Positions 1 to 5,669 of a stretch of DNA of 11,487 nt are shown here, piece after piece; the first letter of the stretch is position 1, and each line of letters opens with the position of its first letter. Made by a program: the position numbers and the translations under genes. The stretch is from JBAYVY01 sp041674345. GTDB lineage: Bacteria > Planctomycetota > Phycisphaerae > Phycisphaerales > Zrk34. The stretch is from positions 1 to 11,487 of the forward strand of contig JBAYVY010000082.1 in the NCBI GenBank assembly GCA_041674345.1. Direction: 5' to 3'. Below the pieces are notes generated by a model, which worked only from the letters and a program-made list of their open reading frames with translations, was not told the DNA's origin and did no database searches.

Positions 1-123
1 CAATCCTGTTCGGCACGGTTTTCGCGCCCTGGACTTACGTCATTTTAAGTGTTTTGATGAACCGGCTGTTCCGCGAAATCAGGATAAAAACGCCTGCCGC
101 AAGGTGCGTGCCGAACAGGATTG
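1..123. repeat. 16-bp perfect inverted repeat, arms 1-16 and 108-123
   Basis: Bases 1-16 (CAATCCTGTTCGGCAC) are the exact reverse complement of bases 108-123 (GTGCCGAACAGGATTG), separated by 91 bases. The arms do not extend inward, and the left arm touches the window edge, so it may be longer. The right arm lies about 35 bases upstream of the ATG of a transposase remnant. The arms could therefore be the terminal repeats of a small non-autonomous element or the facing ends of two insertion sequences. A structured RNA is another possibility, but no loop pairing was seen. The repeat itself is certain; its nature is not. Confidence 0.6.
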
Positions 124-157
124 TACCTGTCCCGCTTTCTTGCCTGGTTATATCGGC

Positions 158-300
158 ATGGAACAGTCTGGTCCAACAACTGGCTTGCGTGTTCACCGCG
201 CCGACCGCCGAAGTCTGGCGGCAACTGGCGCTGGGCTGGGTTCTGCACCGCGGACCGGCGACCGTCACCGGCATGATCCGCGTCGTTCCCGGACATGCTC
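158..300 (+). pseudogene. N-terminal remnant of a DDE (IS4/IS701-like) transposase
   Basis: Two overlapping reading frames together give the usual start of an IS701/IS4-type DDE transposase. The ATG at 158 begins MEQS. The adjoining frame, from about 168, reads LVQQLACVFTAPTAEVWRQL and then LGWVLHRGPATVTGMIRV. That matches the family pattern of a short helix, 'vFtrPT', 'lvxGwvL..g..TvTgmiR'. The homology stops after about 40 residues, near 285-300, and the following sequence no longer resembles a transposase. A frameshift right after the start codon and the missing catalytic domain make this a dead fragment. A continuous open frame (54-437) covers it but starts at TTG and has no family support on either side. 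The assignment is from memory of the family pattern and is moderately sure. Confidence 0.5.
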
Positions 301-518
301 GCGGCGTTGCGTGGCGTTTTGTGGCATCATCGAATCCTACCGCAAGGAAACTTATGCAACTCGATGTTGCGGCGACAAATTCACAAGTTTTGGCCCGCCG
401 CAGAATACGCCCTCTGCGCCGCCGCATAATTGGCTAAAGGGCATGATGACTCTTTCAATGTGGGAAAAACATGCGTGATGCCCGTCCGCATGTCGGCGGC
501 AACCCAGGCCGCGACCGC
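301..518. other. Gene-free stretch between transposase remnant and UroD-like gene
   Basis: No reading frame here has a recognisable product or a convincing ribosome binding site. It follows the point where transposase similarity ends and runs to the stop codon of the minus-strand UroD-like gene. It is probably the scar of the lost transposon. No clear terminator hairpin for the minus-strand genes was seen in it. Confidence 0.4.
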
Positions 519-1697
519 TCAATACGCGCCGTATTCCAACGCCGCGTCGATGTACGCGAAATAGTTGGCCTCGGTCCGCGCGGCCAGCGGGATATTGATC
601 GGCGCGGCGGTGGGCATGATGACAAACCCGCCGCCCGCCTTGGCCTGATCCATGATCCGACGGACCTCATCGCGCACCTGCCCCGGCGTGCCGTGTTCCA
701 GCAGTTTCAACTCGATGTTGCCGAACACGCTGACGCCCCGTTCGGCGCAGCGGCGTTTGACCTGATCCAACTCCAGGTCGCCGTCCGGCGGCGGCTCACA
801 GGGGTCGATGCCGTCCGGTTCGGTGTCGAGGATCATGTCCAACACCCGGGCGATTTTGCCGTGACAGTGCAAACGCACCTTCCCCCCGGCATCATGAATC
901 ATCCGCGTCATCGTCGTCAGATGCGGCAGCATGAATCGCCTGAACATCTCCGGCGGCAGATAGGGCGGCGTGAAATACTCCGGCCCGCAGATGCGATACA
1001 AATCAACCACGCCCGCCTTCAGTCGCCGCCTCAGATTCTCCATCACGCGCTCGGCGATCTGATCCACGGTTCGGGCGAAATGTTCGGTTTCCGAGAACGC
1101 CCAGACGGTGAACTCCTCGAACTTCATCAGGTCCGCCGCCAGGTAGGCCGGATCGCTGATGCTCTCCATGACGATGCCGCGTTCGCCCACTTCGCTTTTG
1201 ATCCGCGCCAGATCGGAATAATCGAACGTGAAGGGCTGATACGGAATGCTCATCGCCCTGTCCACATCCTCGACGCTTTTGCACAGATGTTCGATGTGCC
1301 AGGTCGTGTGGACATGATCGTACACCTCGTTGACGGTTCGCAGATCGCCCAGCGGCGTGTGGATGATCCGCGTGGTGCGGGTCAGATCGCCGAGGCGTTC
1401 GACCGTCTGGTCCACCGGCGTGGGATGGGCGGATTGTCCTTCCCGCTCGTTGATGGCCGGACCCCACATGGCGATGCAGTCGGTGTCGGCGCGGATGCGG
1501 TCCATCAGTCGCCGATAGCTGGGGTCACGGTTCTCCCACGCATGGCTGTCATGGCCGACCAGTTCGTAGGTGCTGATCGGCACACGGTCGGCCGTCCAGC
1601 ACGCCAAAGCCGTCAGCAACCGCCGGCGACTGGTCCACGGGTCCGACGACACGCCGCCTTCGTCGCTTTGGGGCGCACCTTTGGAAAGTTGGATCAT
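519..1697 (-). CDS. UroD-superfamily protein (uroporphyrinogen decarboxylase/MtaA-like)
   Basis: This 392-residue protein belongs to the URO-D family (Pfam PF01208), but probably to the divergent branch related to corrinoid methyltransferases rather than true heme-pathway HemE. The N-terminus has the family opening 'SRRRLLTAL...DRVPIS' at about 23-42. The conserved C-terminal half runs 'GGKVRLHCHGKI' at 271-282, then 'DGIDPCEPPPDGD', 'SVFGNIELKLLEHGTP' and a final 'GGGFVIMP' strand. In MtaA/MtbA proteins the zinc site begins His-x-Cys-Gly. Here the equivalent reads His277-Cys-His279-Gly, so a changed metal site is possible. The ATG at 1697 is preceded by AAGGAG at 1709-1714, 11 bases away. 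It lies 60 bp downstream of the PhyH-type oxygenase on the same strand, so the two are probably co-transcribed. Similar proteins often accompany catabolic clusters with AraC regulators. The substrate cannot be named. Confidence 0.85.
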   Translation of the reverse strand: MIQLSKGAPQSDEGGVSSDPWTSRRRLLTALACWTADRVPISTYELVGHDSHAWENRDPSYRRLMDRIRADTDCIAMWGPAINEREGQSAHPTPVDQTVERLGDLTRTTRIIHTPLGDLRTVNEVYDHVHTTWHIEHLCKSVEDVDRAMSIPYQPFTFDYSDLARIKSEVGERGIVMESISDPAYLAADLMKFEEFTVWAFSETEHFARTVDQIAERVMENLRRRLKAGVVDLYRICGPEYFTPPYLPPEMFRRFMLPHLTTMTRMIHDAGGKVRLHCHGKIARVLDMILDTEPDGIDPCEPPPDGDLELDQVKRRCAERGVSVFGNIELKLLEHGTPGQVRDEVRRIMDQAKAGGGFVIMPTAAPINIPLAARTEANYFAYIDAALEYGAY

Positions 1698-1757
1698 GGC
1701 GATCGATACTCCTTGTCACGAAACATCGTGGTTTGCGGCCCGATGGATGACTCGGCA

Positions 1758-2597
1758 TCAGACAGCGGCCTGCTGTGCGGCGAACAAATGCGGGAACGAC
1801 AGTCGCACCTGCTTTTGCCTGGCCGGGTCGGCGCTGCGCGGCGTCAGGCCCTGATAGGCATAGCGAGCGTGGGTCACCGGGTAAGTGTCCGGCCCGGCCC
1901 AGATGCCGATGACGTTGCGCCGGGGATTTTCCGAACGATTCGCCCCTCCGCCGTGGATGATGTTCACATGGAACAGCACCGCCGATCCCGCCGGACAAGT
2001 CACCGTCACACGCGGCACATCGGGCAGGTCTTTGTCAGGAATGTCGCTGTCGGTTCGCTTGACCTGCTCATGCGGGATGCGGTGTGTACCCGGCAACACG
2101 ACCGTCGCGCCGTTCTGCTCGGTCATGTCGTCGAGACAGAGAATCGCCGTGATCAGATTGGGGCTGGAATGCTGGAGATAGGGCAGGTCGCGGTGCCAGC
2201 AGAACTTGCTGCTGACCTTCGGGGCCTTGATGATGCACTTGTAGTTGTGGAAGTGGAACTCGGTGGTTCCGAAGATCGTCTCCAGCACATCCAGCAGCGG
2301 GTTGTAGAGAATCAGGTCGGAGAACGCCGGCGAGAACAGCGGCAACTCCATGATGTTCCGCAGGGCGTTGCCGACCTGCGCCGAGGTCAGTTCGTTGTAG
2401 TGCGGGTTCCTGGCCACGTAATCGCGCTCGAAGTCCAGAAAATGCTTCAGGCGGGGCGGCTGGTCGTCGGGGGCCGCGGTGATCTTCTCGACTTCCCGGC
2501 GCAGCGTCGCCAGGGTGTCGCCGTCCAGGCAGTCCTTGACGACCAGATAGCCGTCGCGCTCGTAATCGGCCTGCCAACGCTGGGGTTCATGCTTCAT
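1758..2597 (-). CDS. Phytanoyl-CoA dioxygenase (PhyH) family Fe(II)/2-oxoglutarate oxygenase
   Basis: The 279-residue product has the layout of PhyH enzymes (PF05721), which hydroxylate small substrates using Fe(II) and 2-oxoglutarate in the cytoplasm. The N-terminus opens 'YERDGYLVVKDCLDGDTLATL'-like (about 12-32), the usual 'f..dGyvvv.g.l' signature. The iron-binding HxD motif is His135-Arg-Asp137 (in 'CWHRDLPYLQ'). The distal His is His215 in 'NIIHGGGANRSENPRR', followed by the arginine region that holds the 2-oxoglutarate carboxylate. 'NGATVVLPGTHR' (162-173) is also typical. All predicted metal ligands are present, so it should be active. I chose the ATG at 2597, which has an AGAAAGG ribosome binding site about 11 bases upstream. 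A frame-open extension to 2696 would run through the promoter region and adds residues unlike the family. It is divergent from the AraC gene and leads the UroD-like gene. The substrate is unknown; some PhyH proteins in such clusters act on small metabolites or sugars. Confidence 0.88.
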   Translation of the reverse strand: MKHEPQRWQADYERDGYLVVKDCLDGDTLATLRREVEKITAAPDDQPPRLKHFLDFERDYVARNPHYNELTSAQVGNALRNIMELPLFSPAFSDLILYNPLLDVLETIFGTTEFHFHNYKCIIKAPKVSSKFCWHRDLPYLQHSSPNLITAILCLDDMTEQNGATVVLPGTHRIPHEQVKRTDSDIPDKDLPDVPRVTVTCPAGSAVLFHVNIIHGGGANRSENPRRNVIGIWAGPDTYPVTHARYAYQGLTPRSADPARQKQVRLSFPHLFAAQQAAV

Positions 2598-2619
2598 GGT
2601 GCGGGGCGCCTTTCTGGGA

Positions 2620-2648
2620 ATATCATCATCGGGTGAATGAACTATAAT
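2620..2648 (+). promoter_or_regulatory. Candidate promoter for the AraC gene
   Basis: A perfect TATAAT lies at 2643-2648 on the plus strand, with a weak -35 (ATATCA, 2620-2625) at 17-bp spacing. A transcript from about 2655 would give a leader of some 65 bases before the AraC start. It overlaps the opposite-strand -10 box, so the two promoters are back-to-back and cannot easily fire together. Confidence 0.4.
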
Positions 2649-2669
2649 GCGGCTAAACACTGGCGTATT
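2641..2669 (-). promoter_or_regulatory. Candidate promoter for the PhyH-UroD pair
   Basis: On the minus strand TATAGT (2641-2646) matches five of six bases of a sigma-70 -10 box and lies 44 bases before the PhyH ATG. The -35 position (2664-2669, AATACG) is poor and lies inside the palindrome at 2652-2673. This arrangement suits a promoter that needs an activator bound across its -35 region. Confidence 0.4.
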
Positions 2670-2673
2670 TAGC
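2652..2673. promoter_or_regulatory. 22-bp imperfect palindrome, candidate AraC operator
   Basis: The arms GCTAAACAC (2652-2660) and GTATTTAGC (2665-2673) are inverted copies matching at eight of nine positions, around a 4-base centre TGGC. The site covers the expected -35 region of the PhyH promoter and lies just downstream of the AraC -10 box. A regulator bound here could activate the oxygenase operon while blocking araC. Binding by the neighbouring AraC protein is an inference from position alone. Confidence 0.45.
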
Positions 2674-2720
2674 TGATTTACAGGATTGTTTCGCAATTTT
2701 CATCACAGATCTGAGGCGAT

Positions 2721-3521
2721 ATGGACTATCCAAACGTCGGACCTTGCGCGGTGCGGGCGGTGTTGCTCGTCGAGCGGTTCGTTCGCCGAAAACCCGGCTT
2801 CCGTTTCGTCGCCCACTCCCTGCCGGGGCATCTGATCCAATGCACCGTTCGCGGAACCACCGAACACGATGTCAACGGTCGTCAGTACGTGCTGGGTTCC
2901 GGCGACGTGATCTGGTATCACGAGAATGAATTGGTCAGGGGGCGCGTGTGCGAAGCGCCGTGGATTTTTTACAGTGTGAATTTCATCGCGCCGGCGCTGG
3001 ACCCTCCGCCGTTCGAGGCGCGGGTGCAGCATGTGGATGCCGCGGTCGTGGAAAAGTTCGGACGATTGCTGGACACCTGGCGAAATCTGAAAGTTCCGCC
3101 GGCGCTGCGCGAATGGCGGGTGCAGGGTTGTCTGCTCGATCTGATCGCGCATCTGTACCGGCCCCGGCATTTGCCGGTTCAGATGACGCCCGCCGCGCGC
3201 TTGTGGTGGGAGATCGAAACCATCGTCCGCCGCGACCTGACGCAACACTACACGTTGCCGCGGCTGGAGCGGATCAGCGGCAGCAGCCAGGCGACGATCG
3301 CGCGTTCCTGTGACCAGGCCGTCGGCGTGCCGCCGATCAGGCGGATCAAGCAGGTCCGCATGAGCATGGCGCGCGGACTGGTGCAACGATCCGACCTGTC
3401 ATTGAAACAGATCGCCGCCCGCGTGGGGTTCGGCCGGCTGCACGAGTTTTCCCGCGATTACCGCAAATGTTTCGGCCTGCCGCCCTCCGCCGACCGGTCG
3501 CACGCGCCGTCGCCGGCCTGA
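2721..3521 (+). CDS. AraC/XylS-family transcriptional regulator
   Basis: This 266-residue DNA-binding protein has the two-part AraC layout. Residues 1-150 form a cupin-like ligand-sensing domain, with 'YVLGSGDVIWYHENELV' at about 56-72 as the recognisable beta-turn. Residues about 165-258 form the paired helix-turn-helix domain. The first helix-turn-helix region is 'TLPRLERISGSSQATIARSCDQAVG' (broken here at 178-202). The second is 'SLKQIAARVGFGRLHEFSRDYRKCFG' (227-252), carrying the strongly conserved 'IA..vGF....yFsr.Fkk.fG.pP' signature with a His-Glu in place of the usual Tyr. The ATG at 2721 has GAGG at 2713-2716, four bases upstream. It is divergent from the PhyH-UroD operon and 76 bp ahead of the GH36 gene on the same strand. 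It most likely controls one or both in response to a sugar or sugar-derived ligand. The ligand is not deducible. Confidence 0.88.
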   Translation: MDYPNVGPCAVRAVLLVERFVRRKPGFRFVAHSLPGHLIQCTVRGTTEHDVNGRQYVLGSGDVIWYHENELVRGRVCEAPWIFYSVNFIAPALDPPPFEARVQHVDAAVVEKFGRLLDTWRNLKVPPALREWRVQGCLLDLIAHLYRPRHLPVQMTPAARLWWEIETIVRRDLTQHYTLPRLERISGSSQATIARSCDQAVGVPPIRRIKQVRMSMARGLVQRSDLSLKQIAARVGFGRLHEFSRDYRKCFGLPPSADRSHAPSPA

Positions 3522-3597
3522 TCCGATCCGCGAATCATTCGCTCTTCGCATGAGCATCTTGTCCCCCTCCCCCGCATCCGATTGAAAGACAGACACC

Positions 3598-4640
3598 ATG
3601 TCGAAACACACTGTATGTTCCGCCGATCACGGATTCAATGCGATTGAAATGGAAGCGCGCGCCTACGAGCCGCATGTCACCGTCACAGCCGATGCGGCAA
3701 TTCAACCGTTTGGCGATGGGGGTGCCGAACTGCTCACCGTGCGGGTGCGCAACACGAACAATGCCGCGGCCCATCCGGAGCGCGTTCGCATCCGCATCGA
3801 CCTGAAAGCGATGGGTGTGAACGTAACGCGCATCCTGGCCGGGAACGGGCGCATGGGCGCGGCGACGGAGCGTCACGATGTTTCCTCCACGCCGTTCGCC
3901 GTGACCAGTGAAGCGTTCCTTCTGATGCGCGGTTCGGATTCCCGTTATTTTTTCGCGGGATTTCTCACATGGAAAGTATCACGGGATATTTCCTGTTTCA
4001 GGATGACCACCTGGTGATTCATTTTCACGGCGACAACAAACTCATCCCGTCCGGTCAATCCATTCCGCTCGAAACGATTCTGCTGGCACGCGGCGACGAC
4101 TGGCGGGCGCTGTTGGACCGCCATGCCGACGCCTTGCGGACGACACACGGGATATCCCTCCCGGATCGCCGGTGGAAGGGATGGGGGAGTTGGGATTATT
4201 ACGCCCACGACATTGCGACGCACAGCATCCAGGCCGGTATGCAGGTGATCGGATCGCTGGGCGTTCCCGTGAATCTGATTCAGATTGATGACGGGTATCA
4301 GCGAATGATGGGCGATTGGCTGACGTGGGATGAAAGCAAGTTTCCCCGGGGATTGCCGCGGCTTCTGCACGAAATCGCGGAAGCCGGATACACCCCCGGT
4401 ATCTGGCCGGCTCCGTTTCTGGCGCACAAGGATTCCCGTCTGGTCGCGGAACATCCCGACTGGTTGTTGAAGACCGATCGCGGCCGGTTTCTGGATGTCG
4501 CTTCGCCCAACCTGATCCTGGACTATTCCCGCCGGGATGTTTGCGATTGGATGGCCCACGTGGTTTCGACCATGAAACAGCAATGGGGAGTCGGATATTT
4601 CAAACCGGACTTTCTGCTTCATGGACTGACGCCTTGTCGC
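3598..4640 (+). pseudogene. GH36 alpha-galactosidase-like gene, frameshifted and 3'-truncated
   Basis: The gene starts at ATG 3598 and encodes a beta-sandwich region in one frame up to '...FFAGFLTWK' (about 3975). It then continues in the next frame as 'SITGYFLFQDDHLVIHFHGD', with no gap in sense. One lost A in the run 3973-3975 would explain the switch. The second frame holds the melibiase TIM barrel: 'GWGSWDYY' (4176-4199), 'LIQIDDGYQ' (about 4278-4300), 'GIWPAPFLA', and 'YFKPDFL', whose Asp (codon 4608) is the expected nucleophile of GH36 enzymes. Similarity ends at about 4630-4640, soon after that motif, so the region with the acid/base Asp and the C-terminal domain are missing. The remaining open frame to 4736 is antisense to kdpA. 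Intact relatives hydrolyse alpha-galactosides or related sugars. It sits directly downstream of araC. It cannot make an active enzyme as written. Confidence 0.8.
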
Positions 4641-4644
4641 GGCA

Positions 4645-5013
4645 GCGCGGATGACGATGCCGGTGGCGATGTTCCACGGCACAGTGTTGTCGCCCAGGCC
4701 CTCAAAGCCCGAACCGTTGGACGTGATGGTCGTTGAGACCGTCCACGTCGGTCCGGCTTCCGGGCCGAAACGCGGTTCCTTGCCTTCCAGATTCATGGAG
4801 GGCGCGACGGGCAGGTCGTGGAACGCGAACGTCGGCTTGGACTCGAAATAACATGCCGAGGATGCGGTCGCAGATGCTTTCATAATGCCCGCGGCGCGGG
4901 CCGGGGTTACTTCCGGGGGTGGGGTCCATCGCCCAACGCAGATACCGTCCCAGCGGCCATGCCAGCGCGAGGGTCAACAGAATCACGAAGATGGGAAATG
5001 TTGATGCGAGCAT
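4645..5013 (-). pseudogene. kdpA: kdpA remnant: potassium-transporting ATPase A subunit, deleted and truncated
   Basis: KdpA is the potassium-binding channel-like subunit of the high-affinity KdpFABC pump in the inner membrane. The ATG at 5013, after ACAAGGA, begins MLASTFPIFVILLTLALAWP, then 'LGRYLRWAMDP...YESICDRILG', a good match to KdpA residues 1 to about 55. Near 4855-4870 the reading frame changes. The next frame reads 'SMNLEGKEPRFG' and 'TWTVSTTITSNGS' (the family's 'NMEGKEvRFG...TTaaSnGs', mid-protein). It then runs directly into 'FEGLGDNTVPWNIATGIVI', which resembles the fourth-repeat stretch 'NNNGSAFAGLsaNtPfwN' near the C-terminus. Two internal stretches are therefore missing, and the 3' end stops at the GH36 junction at about 4645. 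No kdpB or kdpC follows. The product would not work. The assignment to KdpA is firm; the exact deletion borders need an alignment. Confidence 0.75.
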
Positions 5014-5054
5014 GATGGATGTCCTTGTCAGGCGTTCCTTTCCGGGGGCGGGGG

Positions 5055-5135
5055 TCAGAATCGTTCAGGCCGAATCATGGCGTAGCCCAGATAGATGAAG
5101 CACAACGCCGTGACGATGATGATGAAGATGTTCAT
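5055..5135 (-). CDS. kdpF: KdpF, small accessory subunit of the Kdp potassium pump
   Basis: A 26-residue open frame: MNIFIIIVTALCFIYLGYAM followed by IRPERF. It is a single membrane helix ending in the conserved KdpF tail 'YLgYalirPErF' (E. coli KdpF ends similarly, '...LVYALINAEAF'). KdpF is a stabilising lipid-like peptide bound to KdpA in the KdpFABC complex. It has a clear ribosome binding site (AAAGGA) nine bases before the ATG, within the end of the preceding microprotein gene, and kdpA starts 41 bp after its stop. The gene is intact although its partner kdpA is broken, so it has probably lost its use. Confidence 0.82.
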   Translation of the reverse strand: MNIFIIIVTALCFIYLGYAMIRPERF

Positions 5136-5147
5136 GGCCATTTCCTT

Positions 5148-5228
5148 TTACAGATGTTCACAGGCCCAGGTGAAGGCCCACATCAGGGCGAAACACGCCA
5201 GGCCCAATAGGAGCATTCCAATCCACAT
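5148..5228 (-). CDS. 26-residue membrane microprotein preceding kdpF
   Basis: An open frame encoding MWIGMLLLGLACFALMWAFT followed by WACEHL: one hydrophobic helix and a short 'CEHL' tail. The ATG at 5228 follows AAAGGA at a spacing of eight bases. The stop TAA at 5148 overlaps the ribosome binding site of kdpF, which suggests translational coupling. I recall small single-helix proteins ending in a similar Cys-Glu/Asp-x-Leu tail ahead of kdpF in other kdp operons, but I cannot confirm this without a search. Its role is unknown; an extra small subunit of the pump is a reasonable guess. Confidence 0.6.
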   Translation of the reverse strand: MWIGMLLLGLACFALMWAFTWACEHL

Positions 5229-5669
5229 GGCGGATTCCTTTCAGGAGAATCACCAGGCCGGGACACCGCACTCGGCCACACGTGTCAGTCAACCACACCC
5301 GGCGTCAAATTGCTCTCAAGGCCCCGGCCCAACGTGTCAAGATTTCATCAAGATTGAAGTTCCTGCGGGACGTGATGCACGTGATCGTGTCGCGCGGCCA
5401 GTCGGTCAAGTTGATCGGCAAGGTCAGCGCCGCCCTTGCCGAACCCTACCGGCAATTGCGGGGCCGACCGACCCGGCGACACGCCGCCTAGGGTCGGCGA
5501 TTGCTGGAGGCGCTCCGCCGGTTGTTCGACACCATCCATCGCCGGGATCGCTTGTCGCCGACGCTTCAGCGAACTGATCGCAGATATGAAAGGAAGCGGT
5601 TTAAACGCTGCAAAGTGGCGATTGGATCGACTTGCTCAGTCGCCCCTTCGACAACCTGAACCAGATCGC
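5229..5669. other. Unassigned 441-bp stretch between kdp remnant and SNF2 gene
   Basis: This stretch should hold the kdp promoter and leader (minus strand) and the terminator of the SNF2 gene (minus strand). No good sigma-70 promoter pair was found. TTGACA-like hexamers occur on the minus strand near 5341 and 5310, but without a matching -10 box. A perfect 8-bp palindrome ACACGTGT lies at 5278-5285. Plus-strand open frames exist (for example 5282-5491), but none has a recognisable domain or a convincing ribosome binding site. It may contain an eroded gene. Confidence 0.35.

Noticed and set aside
54..437. Open reading frame of 127 codons as an intact gene
   Set aside because: It begins at TTG without a ribosome binding site, and only its middle matches a transposase. 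The true start (ATG 158) is in another frame, so it is a remnant and not a gene.
471..2636. Very long 721-codon plus-strand frame opposite UroD and PhyH
   Set aside because: Shadow of two real minus-strand genes in GC-rich DNA. Its translation is Arg/His/Gly-rich with no domain, and it crosses the gap between the two genes.
4640..4736. C-terminal part of the GH36 open frame
   Set aside because: These codons are the complement of kdpA and show no GH36 similarity, so the true gene similarity ends at about 4640.
3945..4883. 312-codon minus-strand frame as one gene
   Set aside because: Only its first about 70 codons are meaningful (KdpA fragment); the rest is the antisense of the GH36 gene.
5282..5491. 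Possible C-terminal tail of an IS1380-like transposase
   Set aside because: The resemblance to 'RVxxSxRRxxl' tails was too loose and the order of blocks did not fit.
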